DNA from: Megalobrama amblycephala
Lineage: Eukaryota; Chordata; Actinopteri; Cypriniformes; Xenocyprididae
Direction of reading: 5' to 3'
Length of the DNA: 64,000 nt
Assembly: GCF_018812025.1 (NCBI RefSeq)
Contig: NC_063044.1
Span: forward strand, 72,143,057-72,207,056
Shown: positions 11,769 to 25,200 of the stretch, piece after piece
How the letters are laid out: each line of letters opens with the position of its first letter
How positions within the stretch are numbered: the first letter of the stretch is position 1
The notes under the pieces: model-generated
Database searches by the model: none
Seen by the model: the letters and a program-made list of their open reading frames with translations, nothing else
Told to the model about the DNA's origin: nothing
Position numbers and translations under genes: made by a program

Positions 11769-12609
11769 CGATTTTCAATGTTTGATGAAAGCGTTCAATA
11801 GCGCCTTGCGACTGAGGATGGTAGGCACTGGATACCTGATGTTTGATATTTAGCTGTTTCATTACCTTCGCGAACACTCTGGACATAAAATTCGTGCCTT
11901 GATCAGACTGAATGAATTTAGGCATTCCAAATGTGGTACAGAACTTAACAATTGCTTTGACAATCGTAGGGGCTTTGAGAGAACGGAGCGGTATTGCCTC
12001 GGGAAACCTGGTTGACGCACACATTAGCGTTAATAGATAAGTGTTTCCAGACTTTGTTCTGGGCAACGGACCAACACAGTCAATCAGAATTCGTTCAAAC
12101 GGTTCACAGAGGACTGGTATGGGCTTCAGTGGGGCAGGAGGAATCACTTGATTTGGTTTGCCTGCCATTTGACACGCATGGCAGGATCTACAAAATTTGG
12201 CTACATCTGATTTCATCGACGGCCAAAAGAAATGCTTTAATAAACTATCATAAGTCTTTCGAATACCAACATGACCAGAAAGTTCATGATCATGCGCGAC
12301 ACACATTACCTGCTCCCTGTAAGGTTTTGGGACAACAACCTGAAAGACAGCGCTCCACTCATTCTCTGCGTGACGTGGAGTCCACTTACGCATCAGGACA
12401 CCATCGTCCAGGTAATATGCAACAGGATGCTCTAACAAAACAGATGGCTCAACAGTAATTGCTATACAGTGACTCAAAGTTTCATCCGCACGTTGTGCTT
12501 CAATTAACTGTGGCTTACCAAAGGATAAATCAACATTGGGGAGCGCACACACATCTATCTCCACTGCATCGGCATCATTCTCTGACTGGACAAGATCATC
12601 AGCACACAT
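11746..12609 (-). pseudogene. Gypsy integrase: zinc finger and catalytic core
   Basis: An H2C2 zinc finger (H-x3-SGHVGIRKT ... CRSCHAC) is followed by an RNase H-fold core with all three expected acidic residues: Asp in LIDCVGPLP, Asp in IQSDQGTNF and Glu in QGAIERFHQ. Known role: inserts the cDNA into host DNA. Its position before the RT is what makes this element Gmr1-like. The frame is offset by one base from the protease frame to its right and from the frame to its left. Confidence 0.85.
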
Positions 12610-12616
12610 AAAGGAA

Positions 12617-13360
12617 TTAGACAGGATCCACTGTGTCCTTAAATTTGCGAGCTTGAGCTCGGGTCACAACACATGTGCCAAACACATCTGGAAATTCTTC
12701 CTGCAACACATCTTCATTGTACACATCTGGAACATTTATTACCTCAGGTAGACAGAAAACTTTTTTACCTGCTAAATCGTTCCCGAGAATGAGTGATACA
12801 CCCTTCACAGGTAGTTCAGCTTGGACCGCCAGCTTAACGTTTCCTGTAATTAATCCAGATCGCAAGAACACATTGTGCAAAGGAACCTTAACTACTGCAA
12901 GATCAATGCCCTGCACAAGCACATCGGAATCACAACTTGACTGTTGAGAAAATGGTAACACACTTTCTAAGATAAACGATTGCGCAGCGCCAGTATCACG
13001 TAGGATACGGATGCACTTCGTTTCTGTCTCATCTTCACTCAGTGACACAATACCATCACAAATAAATGGTTCAAAAGTAGACTCAGTAACTGTACTCAAA
13101 GATACATGTTTGGGTGACAAAATCTGTCGTTCAATCAATGAAACGCTCTTCGAAGGAATTGCTTTTCTACTAACTTTGCGTTTCAGAGCGGGACAAGCAG
13201 CAATGAGGTGACCCACCTCATGACAATAAAAACATTCACGACTTTCACTACTCTCTACACCAGAAACGTTCTTCGGTGCCGTTACTGTATCCTTAGAACT
13301 GCGAGACCGATCAGGGAGATTACGTTTTCCAGACGAAAACACTACTCTATGAGTAAGCAC
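12617..13360 (-). pseudogene. Gypsy nucleocapsid zinc knuckle and protease
   Basis: A CX2CX4HX4C knuckle (CFYCHEVGHLIAAC) is followed by an aspartic protease with the DTGA active-site motif (RDTGAAQSFI) and the LGNDL flap-region motif. The knuckle packages element RNA and the protease matures Gag-Pol. The frame ends at 12617 and the integrase frame follows offset by one base. Confidence 0.8.
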
Positions 13361-13409
13361 AAACTCATCAGAAAATACTGCAGCCTCAGAAAGAGAGGAA
13401 ACTTTCTGC

Positions 13410-13784
13410 TCATTTAAGTAGACTACAATTTTTCTCTGGCAAACAATTTTTAAACTCCTCCAACAGTATTAGCTCTTTAAGCTGTTCAAACGTTCCGACT
13501 GTGTTTGCAGCGCACCATTTTTCAAACAAATTTGCTTTGTCTCTCGCGAATTCGACAAACGTTTGACTAGAGGTTTTCACCAGACTGCGGAACTTTTGCC
13601 GGTACGCTTCGGGAACCAACTCATAAGCGCGCAAAACAGCACTCTTCATTACATCGTAGTCTAAGCTTTGTTCAAGCGTTAGTGCTGAACAAACTTCTTG
13701 GGCTTTACCGACGAGTTTGCACTGCAATAACAGTGGCCAAACATTCCGCGGCCATTTTAACGTGGCGGCGATTCGCTCAAACAC
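13410..13784 (-). pseudogene. Gypsy gag, capsid region
   Basis: The residues FERIAATLKWP and LVGKAQEVCSAL resemble the SCAN-like capsid fold of fish gypsy Gag proteins. Both ends are frameshifts: right end near 13803-13806 and left end at the T run 13429-13433, where one base too many separates it from the zinc-knuckle frame. Confidence 0.75.
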
Positions 13785-14439
13785 GGTAAAATAGGTGTCG
13801 ACCTTCGCTCTCTCGAAACAGTGGGACTAATGCAATTTGACGACTTATATCAAAATCAGGTTGACTTACTTGTGGGCTGCGTCGAGGTGCAGGAATAGGA
13901 CTCGGAGTAGAAGCAGTGATGGGTGATGACACGGGCACTCTCACGCTCACGTCAGGCGCATCAGCAGCTGAGGGGGGAACAGGTGATCTAGTTTTGAGTT
14001 CAAGCTCCAGCTCCTTGAGCTTGATATCTCGCTTGATCTCAAGCTCAACTGTGCGCACATGCAACAGCTGGCTCTGGTATCGTTGCCTGCCCAGCTCCAC
14101 CTCTAACTCTTTTAATTTGATCGCCAGTAAAGGATCTCTCGGAGAAGGTAGATCGACGGGATCTATGCTGGCCAGCTCCTCAGGCTTGGGTTGCTCACCC
14201 TCACCCACGGAAACCGGCAACTGAGCTGCAACACCCGCCGCCTCACTCTCCTCTGGCAAAACCCCGTGCTCCACCAAGTGTCTATAAATCACATGCTTAA
14301 TCTCCCTTTTCACTGCACCACGAGAAACTTTAATTTGATACAATTCTGCAATCGAAAACAAATCATCTTTGCGGCAGATATCCAATTGTTGTGATGTAGG
14401 TTGAATCGCAAACTTCTCAAGTTCAAATTTCGAGGCCAT
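13777..14439 (-). pseudogene. Gypsy gag, N-terminal region
   Basis: The start at 14437-14439 (MASKFELEKFAIQPTSQQLD) is chosen because the upstream part of the frame lies in leader sequence next to the primer site. The N-terminal region up to HLVEHGVLPEES is followed by a charged helical stretch (LKELEVELGRQRYQSQL) that probably forms a coiled coil, and a Pro/Ser-rich linker. The frame runs out after a one-base shift near 13805. Confidence 0.7.
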
Positions 14440-14582
14440 TCCGAATTCCCTTCCCCTTAAAGTGAAAACCACTAAGCAAACGACGACATACAAAGCAAAT
14501 TTCATGGGTTTCTTACCTTTTATTTTTCTAACACGCAACGAAGTATCCAATTGGTTTTTCTGGAGAAAAATAAACGTTTTAA

Positions 14583-14594
14583 GACGAGCCCCCA
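14583..14594 (-). other. Primer-binding site, tRNA-Pro type
   Basis: The minus strand reads TGGGGGCTCGTC five bases inside the 5' LTR. This equals the first 12 bases of the tRNA-Pro primer site used by many retroelements; the following six bases do not match. Confidence 0.65.
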
Positions 14595-14599
14595 ATTTC

Positions 14600-14778
14600 T
14601 GTTACGACCGTCTAGGGGTCGGCCGCAACAGGAAGAGGAAGAAATGAGTCTCACTACCAGAGAGATTCCAAAAAGAAAAGATTTTATTTCTTACAGAGGG
14701 TTTAGCGTCAGGGGCAGACAAGGCCAAAATAATAAACAAAAGAATCCTTTTTTTAAACCTCTACAATTCCTAATTGAG
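14600..14778 (-). repeat. Truncated 5' LTR (179 bp)
   Basis: It matches the inner end of the 3' LTR almost perfectly and then stops abruptly at 14778. The missing part should hold the promoter, so this copy cannot start its own normal transcript. Confidence 0.8.
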
Positions 14779-15343
14779 GAACTGGGTTTCTCTTGTTCTT
14801 CACCTTGTTTCCGTCACTTATCCTTAAACCTTCTCTGACTTTTCTTTTTATTTAGCAGGGTAAATAATATTCAACAGCGCTCATCGTTTACTCAACCAGT
14901 ACGACTCTAGCGCTCGACCTGAAGTTCAGCTGTAGTTTTAATGTAATGAAGAGACTCTGTAACATCTCATTGTTACTGTCATGATTAACTGTATGTCTCT
15001 GTCTTCATGGACTCTTATTTTTGAATTCTTTTTGCCTTGTTGTTTCTGGTTTTCAGTTCCTGTGTTTCCATTGCTCTAATTAATTCCCATAGCAACCCTT
15101 GTTTGTTACCATGACAACTCATCACCATCAGTCTCTTGTTATCTAGTGTGTTTAAACCCTCAGTCATGTTCGTTATCGTGTGTTAATGTTTCCAGCTGGT
15201 GTTTATTAAATAAGTGTTCATCGTCTTTCTGAATCAAGCCTCTTATCTTGGATCATCTAGTCAAGCCAGTGAGTGACTGTTACTGATTTATCATGAGCTC
15301 AAAGCATTATGGGTAGAATCTCTCTAGAATCTGTTCTGATTCA
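14779..15343. other. Non-coding DNA downstream of the NLR gene
   Basis: No gene. A minus-strand AATAAA (15202-15207) about 140 bases after the NLR stop is a candidate polyadenylation signal. The stretch 14985-15260 looks like interspersed repeat. Confidence 0.35.
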
Positions 15344-15867
15344 TCAACACAGTTTCACTGATGAATTAGAATTATCAACACTAAACCCAGGATAGAGCGG
15401 TTGAGTGAATGTGGTATGGACTTTGTGGATGAGGCTCATTGTGTCTCCAGAGACTCTGTAGAAGGACAGAGTTCCTGCACTGTGATCCACATACACTCCT
15501 ATTCTCCTGCAGATGGACTTTACAGGGAGATTAGTCCGTAGCTTATTGTGTCTGAATGAGTAACTGGAGAAATAGCAGATAAAACTCCAGGACTGATCAT
15601 TATATCCAAACAAACACTCATTACCCGATCCCTTCCTGCTGATGCTCTTATATGACACTGAGATATTCACACCACCTCTCCACTCAATCTCCCAGTAACA
15701 GCGTCCACACACACTCTCTCTACACAACACCTGAGGCCACTCATCAAATCTGTCTGGATGATCAGGATACGGCTGATCTGTGCCACCAAGAGTAATCATT
15801 CTGTTGCTCTCAGACAGACGGAGGTCTTCATTCACTGTGTTCAGATCCAGAGTGAACTGATGATAAT
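15344..15867 (-). CDS. NLR exon 7: PRY-SPRY (B30.2) domain
   Basis: The acceptor is ATCTCCATCAG before 15867. PRY begins [23 protein letters not shown] shows CYWEIEW and [12 protein letters not shown], close to the three classic B30.2 motifs. In fish NLRs this C-terminal domain is a likely ligand-recognition surface. The frame ends SSVKLC and stop. Confidence 0.85.
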
Positions 15868-16186
15868 CTGATGGAGATAAAACACATCACAATCAGGAAT
15901 TATGAATCTGATCTTTTATTGTACACTGTAAAACTGATTTTATAGAAACTTTCTATCTTCAGTCTTCAGTTCAGATCTGACCAGTTAATTTAAGATTTTT
16001 TTTATTACAGATTTGTATTACAGAAAAAAATCTGATTCTTATCCAATCTTATAAAATATCAATTTATCTGTAGTTCGGAAATCTTGAGTTCGGTACTCAA
16101 CTCTCAGGTCTGTTACCAAGCAACCAACAAAGTGTGTGAGAGAGAGAGATTTTGTTTGTGAGTGAGTTTGGAAGTGAGTGAGTGAG

Positions 16187-16252
<66 letters not shown>

Positions 16253-19200
16253 ATACATTTGCGTACTCCTGCTGTAATCCTGATCTCTCCTCCATGATCC
16301 ACACTACAAAACACACACAGTGTCACAGTTAATCAGTAAAGACACACACACACACACACACACACACCCACACACACTCTCTCTTTCTCTCTCTTTCACT
16401 CACTTTCTCTCTCACACACACACACTCACACAATTTCAATTTCAATTGAGCTTTATTAGCATGACTGAATCACAATGTTGCCAAAGCATTAACATATTAT
16501 ATATAAATAATAAAATAAACAAACAAAACATATATGTATACTTGTCATATGTAGCACAGTAAATAAATCCATCTCAGTAAATGACTAAATAAAGCAAGTC
16601 TCTAGAGAGTTATTCGTCTCTAATGTTGTGAATGGCTAACACATATTTTGCAGCTAGTGTAGCTGTGTTATCATCTTCACCAAGAATGAAGGGCATTTTC
16701 TCAGTATCTTTAAGCAGGTTTGGATTTTACAATTCTCTTTACAGTGTGCAAAGGCCTTAGTAACATTAAATAAGGTTAATAAAAGTATTGTTCATTGTTA
16801 ATATCAACATTTACATTTTTACATATTAAAGTTGTCTCTTACGTTAGTTGTAATGCACTATGAATAAACATGAATGAGCAATGTATAATTAATATATTAG
16901 TATTTTTTATATTTAAAAATTACAACTAATTTAGACATTTTTTAATTCAAAGAACCAATGTAAGAAAGAGTTAAAACTGAACACAATCTTGCTGCTCAAA
17001 CTGTATAAAACAATTTTTAATAATTTTTTTTCTCTCCTTTATTATTTTACACTTACTTGTACTTTTACTTTAAATACTTATGTATGTTTAATATCAAAAA
17101 AAATTATTTTCGTACTTAAGTACAAAAAACATCACATACTTTAAAACTTTTACTCAAGTAACATTCTAAACAGTGACTTTAACCTCTACCAACATCATTT
17201 TCTGGTAATATATCTATACTTTTGCTCAAGTATGGTTTTCGAGTACTTTATACACCTCTGAGTAAAAAGAGAACGTAATCAGGAATGCCATCCCAAATGA
17301 CTTTTTCACAAGTCTCCGTCTTTAAGTCCAAGTCAAGTCTCGGGTTAGTAGTTCATGAGTCCAGGTCAAGTCGCAAGTCGTTTATTTTTGCGACTTGCGT
17401 TTCCATCTCTGATGATTATGAATGGTAAGTTGTTGTTTTTTTATTCTAATTGCAATATAGAGTAGTGTCTGTGAATATTAAAATGCAAAAAGACTGTTTG
17501 AATACGAATCCCGCATGTTCTGTATGTCACTGTGTGAAATGAATGACACAGACGAGTCTTAGCCTACATTAGTAAACATGTCTTATTGGCTTTTCCCAAA
17601 ATATTGCTATACTGTGATGAGTGAAATTAACTGAAATACATAATATTGAAATAAAATATGTTAGCAATGTATTAAACTGTACATTAACATTTATAGACTT
17701 TATAATATAACTAATTATACCTCACAGAGGTAATATGAATGTTTTGGCCTGTTTTGGACAAATTATGAAGAGTTTACTATAGAAGAGTTTACTATAAAAT
17801 AGCCACTATGTGAAGGGCCACATCAATGAAGCTTTTGTTCACAATGAATTATGAAAAGTCAGCTTTGCATCACAGCAATAAATTCTATTTTAATTAAATT
17901 ATAATTATATTTTAAAGTATATTAACATTATTTACATTATTTTAAATTGTAATAGCTGTTTTTTCTATATTTTTGATCAAATAAATGCAGGTTTTAATGA
18001 GCATGAAACATCTTTCAAAAGCATTAAAAATAGTAATGTGTCCAATCTTTTCACTAGTATTGTATATAATTTAAAATATAATAGGCCTATACAAAATTTT
18101 CTTCACATGATGTGCATGCATGAGATCACAAAAAAATCATGTTTTCTGTTAAAATTGGACATTATATTAAAGTTAATACAATAGTTTATATGATCCTGTT
18201 ATCGGCATGTGCCTTTGATTCTCATTCATATCGTTAACTATATTCTAAATAAATTACTTTGTCCTGATGGTCTTTCTCCCTCAAATAACTAACTGAAAGG
18301 CTCATTATGTGGCTCATTATGTGGGTCTTTGTCTCCTCAGGCGTGAATCACAGCATTATTAAGGATTAGTCACGTCTCCACACATACTGTCTTTCTAAAC
18401 AAAATATCTTACAAAAATTTAAATCAATATATTTTCTCATGTGAATGAGTAGGCAAGATGATTTTCACATCATTTTGAAGCAAAAATTCTACTTTTTATA
18501 TAAAAATTCAACTCTAGTTTTTTAAGTTGTTTAATCAAAACTCTTCCTGTTCTACATACTTTAGTTTATCCAGTCTGTAGTTTGGATCCTTCAGCTTGCC
18601 GTTGAGCAGCTGAACTCCTGAATCTCCTGGGTGATTGTAGCTCAGATCCAGCTCTTTGAGATGTGATGGGTTTGAACTCAGTGCTGAAGACAGATAACCA
18701 CAGCCTTCCTCTGTCACCATACAGCTAGATAATCTACAAAGACACACAGCAACAGTCCACATTACATTAGTTTGGCAATCAGATTAGTTACTATCACACA
18801 CTGACCTGTGCATTTTGTATTTATAACTGTTACTTTCTGTAGATTCAGTCACAAAAGTAAAAAAAAATGTCTGTGGGAGTGTACCACTGTAAAAGTATTC
18901 AATTACTTTTATAATTGTTAATAAATTCTTTGTTTCCCTATAATGTCTTCAAATATTAAATAACTTTAAATTTAAAATAACTAAAGCTTATATTTTAACA
19001 TAACAGCTTATATTTGTGACACAGCTTATATTTTAACAGAAAACCTCAGCGAGCTAATGACAATAAAACACCAGTGACAACATCAGTGACTTAATTGTTG
19101 AGAAGATTTATAAACAATTCTTATTACAAAATTGGGAAAATGTTTGTCACAAGTTGGAGTGGCCCAAACTCACTTGCAGGAGTGCATGTGGAGTAGCATT

Positions 19201-22200
19201 TACTGCAATAGACTCAAACTCCGCTTCTGGAGGGCCACTGCCCTGCTGAGTTTAGCTCCACCCTAATTAAGCATATCTGATCTAGCTAATCAAAGTCATC
19301 AGGATTACTACAAACCTCCAGGTAGGTGTTTTGGAGCTGGCTGGATCTAAACTTCTTTGTACGCTGTTAACTTGGTTACCTGGATTTGATTGATGAAGAT
19401 TTGGCATGATCTTTGATCTTTGACATGGTTTTTTTGACACTCATCCTGGACTTGCTGCCATAGCAACAGGTCCTTAAGCTTAAACCTGCTCATGAGCAGG
19501 CTTATTTCATGTTAACAGGATTTGATTGCATCTTTTTAAGCGGAATTGATACTTAAGATCTGTCCCAGCCACTGCTAATTTATTTCAAAAGTACTCTACT
19601 GATCCAGGGACAATAATTTAAAATGATAATTTACAAATTAATTTGAAAATAATATTATAATGTTGTGTAGTCTATAGACAGCCAGTTTTACTCATTGAAA
19701 GATTTATTTGTGATGGAATAATAACTTTACAGTTGTATGCATGCTATACAGTTATTCTGAGCTGTGCATTAATTTGAATGGTGACACGATTATGGGAGTG
19801 GCTTGATGCAGCGCAGGAGATGCAGATAACTTGATCTTGACTTTAATTAATTTTTAATTAACTTTAATTAATGCTGTTACGCAACAAATCTACTTTAAAG
19901 ATAAAATCTGCCCTTTTCAAGGAACTTGAGAATCTCAGACAACTTAATCCTGATATTTTAATCCAATCCACAAATTTGTTTGAAGAACCAAATTAGCCAG
20001 AAAACAGTTATCACGATTAAAACATCTAGCATCTGTCAAATCATCTCAGATGTATTAAGCGAGGTACGTAGAACGGGCCTCAGGACAGACTGAGTTTTAG
20101 ACCACTGATTTGTTGTGAACTGAGCCACCCTCACACAAAGGATCATGAGTTGCTTCACAACCTTTACAATTTGGTATTCATATTAAGCCATGTCCTGTTC
20201 TCTTAAAGGTGATACAGAGGATCTTTTTGTCGACTGAGAAACCAAAGACTGTTAGTGAGTTTTTGAAATGAGTGCATGCATAAGAACAACCCCCCTCCTT
20301 CACAGCTCATTTCGAGGGAACGCCTCCCAAAACTCGTGCACGAGTATTGGAACACAAGTGTTTGTTTACCACCGGCATTCGCTGTGTCGTGTTAGTGGAT
20401 TCATTATGTCGGACTCACCGCAGGTAACTCATAATCTGCAGTTGTTACTCCTGACAAAAACATTGCATGCGGCGCCTGTGGAAAATTACTGCCCTCTGGC
20501 AGTGATTGACAAGCCAGAGGGCCAATCGTTTACGCGATGATTTTATTCCTTTCAGTGCACCTAATAAATAGTCTTTTATCAGTTAGTAAAGACAGTTTCA
20601 AGTAATATTGCAAAAATGTATAAAACAAAACATCCTCTGTAGCACCTTTAACCATACATTGTTAGAATTCATAAAAAAAAAGGTGCCCGGCCAACTGACA
20701 ACTAATACCATTTTATTTAATTGCCTTTTGGTGTGTGGTGTAAATTTTGATCCTGATCTGGCTGAAATGTTTGGGTGTCCTGCACACAGCCACTAGATGG
20801 CACTGCTAGCTTGTTCAGTGCTGTCAGAAGCAAACCATGCAAGAAATTGAAGCATTTTACAGTTTTAGTGGTTGTTTAAAGCCATTATGCAATTTCAATA
20901 CAGTCCATTCCCACATTTTTTCCACATAAGGTAACACTTTAGTATGGGGAACAATTCTCACTTTTAACTAGTTGCTTATTAACTTCCATATTGGCTGTTT
21001 ATTAGTATTATAAAGCACATATTAATGCCTGACCTGAATGACCTTATTTTACAACATCCCTAAAATCCTACCTGATAGATACCTAAACTTAAATGCTATA
21101 ACTACCTTACTATCTATTTATAAGCAGTATACTAAGAGTTTGAGGCAAAAGTTAATGGTAAATATGTTTTACATACCAAAGCGTTACCCTACAAAATATT
21201 TACCTACATCACCATACATGTCATTTTCTTTTGCAAAATTATTTTTTAATTTTACAGTTTGTAAGGTTCTGACATCCAAACGTATGTAACACTAAGTAAT
21301 GTAAAATTAAGTAAGCCTAAAACAAATTCTGTTAAGAAATTATTGTATGTATATTCTACTTTCTCTTATCTGCATTTCACCTCTGCTCTAGCTTGTTTCC
21401 TTCTAATAATTCTGACATTATATAGGCTCTGTGATAAACTGTTTGTTATGTTCCTAGATTCGTCCATGCTGATAGCCTGCACTCCTGTCAAAGAAAACAT
21501 TATCACCTCACATTTTAAAATCATTAACCCCAAGTTGTTTCAGTGAGACCGTCTGTGAAAAATCTTTAGGGTAAATAATCAGCAAAATGAGTCAACAACT
21601 TTACGCATTTAAGTTATTTTTCACATAAATCTGGTCAGCTCACTCACTGCTCATACACTCTAAAAACTCTCTAAATCTCCAATACAATATCAGAGGGTAA
21701 AAATGTCATTAGAGTTCTTAGAGTTATGTCTATGCTCTTGTTACCAGATGTAATCCTTAACATTTGGTGCTGAGATTCTTCAGGACAAGGCCTTGATGCC
21801 ATGAAGATGGTGAGTTTCCCCAATAGCTGCCACAGATCAATAATTTCCCAGATCAAGAGACTGAAACAACAGGCTTCAATCTGGATTAATCTATTTTGAT
21901 AGGTTTAATGTTACATTATTAGCCTAGAAAATATGCTAATTTTACTAGAAACCTCAGAGACCGGAAAGGTAAATCATACTTCCGGTTATGAGTCGGGCGC
22001 AACTTGCGCTAAGGAAAAATGTGGATATACTACTACAACTAATAATAATAATAATAATAATATTAAAATGTAAAGTTATTAACAAGATCTTTTAAAATCA
22101 TAATTAATTTATTATAAAATGACCCACTATGGAAATAGTTGTAATGTGTTATGTGTCTTTTCTTTTTTATTGCAGCACATCACTGACAGGCCATCATATT

Positions 22201-25200
22201 TATCCAAATGAGGTTTGTAAATGCATGAATTCTTTATATTTTACATTAATCATTAATTTGTGTCACCAGATGCGATACTTTGTTCAAAATTTTGGATTTT
22301 GAACTGTACTATTTTTATTGCTGTATCTCAGGTATCCCCAGTTGAAGGCATGAAGACATCAGATCTTGGCCTGGACAGATGTACTAACAGTACACCACAA
22401 TGACCTCTGCTTTTGCATGGATGGCTAATTACTACCATGTTCTGTGAGGGTATTACTATAGCGAAACTGAGCACTTGTGACACTGGGATTTGTAGTTGTA
22501 AAGAATAGTCACACATCAGTACACTTAGAGAAGCATCGTTTTAGCATAAGGTAAGCAAACCATCTGCATTGATTTTCCGTTAGTTTTGAAAGGTGTGTGT
22601 GACGTTGGTCTTTGATGCCGTGAGAAACATCGATTGTAGGTTGATACTATATGTCAGTGTGCTATCTGGGTGTAGCCTGAAAAGTTCAGCCTAAATAAAT
22701 AAAGGTCCTAGAAAGCCCATGCAGGGCAGTCAGGATTTACAGCTTTGCAGGTGCCAACGTCTCTGCGACATTTTCCCAATTAGCAAACACTCCCTGAGCA
22801 ACGTCTTGGCAATGGAACTTTGTGAATTGGGTCAACATCGGCCCGATGTATGTGTGTTATCTGGGTAGTTAATTATTTTAAAACCATTTACCTCAATATC
22901 TCCAGCTGACAGTTTGGACTCTTCAGTCCATCAGAAAGAAGCTTCACTCCAGAATCCTGAAGGTCATTGTTACTCAGGTCCAGCTCTCTCAGGAAGGAGT
23001 TTGAGGATTGTAAAACTAAAGACAAATGTTCACAGGACTGAGCAGTAAGATTACAGCACTGTAGCCTGTGTAGAGAAAAAAACAAACAGCAACAGTAATA
23101 TTTTTTATGAAGCGTTTGTAATCAGGAAAATCCTTTGACTGTAGTGATGTAAGCAAAGCTAAAACAATTTTCTCTTTATAAAACATTAAACCTGTAGATA
23201 TATCATCACACACATAACATTTAGTCATTTTTCTGAACAGTCTAGGCCAACAAGTCAACAATGTAAAATGAAGGCCCAATTACGAAAGACCAAATGTGTA
23301 TATAAATTAATGTAAAGAAGACTCTTACAGTGCTCTTCTGGTGTTTTTGATCACTGGCAGCAGTCTCATTAGTGCTTCATCAGATCTTCTGTATTTCTGC
23401 AGTTCAAACTTCTCTTGAGTCTCTTCTGAAATCAAAAGCACAAATACAAGACCAGACCACTGAGCAGAGGAGAGATTCTGTGCTGAAAGATTTCCTGAGC
23501 TCAGATTCTTCTGGATTTCCTCCACAAAGTTATCATTCAGCTCACTTAGACAATAGAAGAGATTGATGGTTCTCTCTACTGATTTCTCTTTCTGTATCTT
23601 CTTTTTGATATAGTCAGCAGTGTCTTTGATGTTCTCTGTTTTGAGTTCCAGTTCTGGCAGTAGTTCCATCAGGTCATTCTGATTGGACTCCAGTGAGAGA
23701 CCCAGAAGGAACCGGAGGAAAAGATCCAGGTGTCCGTTCTCACTTTGTAAAGCCTTCTTGACTGCAGCCTTATGAAGCTGAAACAGTGGCTTTTTGGACA
23801 ATTTCCATGTGAGTTTTTCTCTCCAAGATAGAGGAAATACGTCAGCTTTCTCATCTTTTCCCATCAAAAACACATAAAGAGCAGCAAGGAATTCCTGTAC
23901 ACTGAGATGTACGAAGCTGTAAACGTTTCTTGCCTTTTCCTCCTGAAACATTCGAGTGCATAACCCAGAGAACACAGACCCTTCACTGACATCTAGTCCA
24001 CATTTCTCAAGATCTTTTTTTGTAGAAAATCAGGTTTCCTTTCTCCAGCTGTTGAAAGGCCAGTTTCCCAAGCTTCAGAATAATCTGATCAAAAGACCTT
24101 GCATTGGCTTTAGGTTCAGGGTCATCACAGTATTTTTTCTTCCATCTGTTGCTGCTGAGAAATTAAGAAGCTTGTGTACATCCCTGTGAGAGATGTGGGA
24201 GTTTTGTCATTGCTCTCTCGAGCCAGTAGAGGCTGAAGTACACTGAGAGAGATCCAGCAGAAGACAGGGATATGGCACATAATGTACAGACTCCTAGATT
24301 TCTTTATATGACTGATGATTTTTTCAGAAACCTCAGTATTGCTGTTATTTTTGAAGTATTGCTCTTTCTGCTCATTGTTAAATCCTCGCACCTCTGTCAC
24401 TTGATCAATGTAGTTTCGGGGTATCAGACTGGATGCTGCTGGTCTGGATGTAATCCAGATGAGAGCAGAGGGAACCAGATGTGTCTTGATAAGGTTTATT
24501 ATTATCTTACTTACTGTTGTTTTTTCATTTGCATTTGTAAATATGTCATCTTCTTTAAAGCTCAAAGGAAAGCGACATTCATCCAGCCCATCAAAGATGA
24601 ACATAACTTTACCGTCACCTTCAGGAAGAGAGGGCAATTCTTCAGGACACCTAAAGAAGTATTTGTTAAGCAGTCCCATGAGACTGTACTCTTCTTTAAT
24701 CAAATTCAATCTACGGAATGGAAGTGGAAATATGAAGACTATATCCTGATTTCCTGTTCCTTCAGCCCAGTCAAAGATGAATTTATTGACAGAGACAGTT
24801 TTTCCCACTCCTGCAATCCCCAATGTCAGCACTTTTCTGTTTCGTCGACCCATGTCACACTGGACATTAAACATGTCATTAAACTTGATTGGCTTCTCCT
24901 TGATAGTCAATCGGTTGTGATTTGATTCAATCTGTATCACCTCATGGCCATTCACTCTTCCTCCAGTCTCATTCTCCACCACATATAAATCAGTGTAGAT
25001 ATCGTTCAGGTATTGCTGATGACCCGTCTGTGAATTACCAACCAACATCTGCTCATAGTCCTGTTTTAATTTGTTCTTCAAATAGAGGCTGGTCTTTGTG
25101 TAATCATAGAGAGTAGCTTGAATGTCATCTGCAGTTGAGCCTTTAAAAAATGGGAAAAAAGACTAAGTGATCGTGTTTTTCATAAATTCATGCTTCTACT

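Larger units (their letters stand above)
8924..14778 (-). mobile_element. Gmr1-like Ty3/gypsy LTR retrotransposon, degenerate
   Basis: A minus-strand element bounded by a complete 3' LTR (8924-9674) and a truncated 5' LTR (14600-14778). Reading right to left: primer site, gag, zinc knuckle, protease, integrase, reverse transcriptase, RNase H, polypurine tract. Integrase lies before RT, as in Ty1/copia, yet the RT and integrase motifs are of Ty3/gypsy type; this is the published arrangement of Gmr1 elements of fish and other deuterostomes. The coding region is broken by four frameshifts and one in-frame stop, and one RNase H catalytic residue is changed. The shared 179 bases of the two LTRs differ at one position that I can see, so the insertion looks young despite the breaks. 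No env gene. Confidence 0.85.
18734..22891. other. Long NLR intron, filled with repeats
   Basis: No exon was found in this 4.2-kb intron, so the gene has only two LRR exons. It holds a palindromic repeat at about 19160-19345, a transposon end at about 20045-20080, a TTAA-flanked MITE (20203-20651), a GGTAACACTTTA-type fragment (from 20930) and a short (AAT)n tract near 22041-22065. Confidence 0.5.

Noticed and set aside
16113..16316. Protein of Thr-His repeats
   Set aside because: Translation of a (TG)n microsatellite; only its first 15 residues overlap the real 47-bp NLR exon, in another frame.
24272..24925. Plus-strand frames across the NACHT exon
   Set aside because: Shadow of the minus-strand NLR exon, which has Walker motifs and proper splice sites.
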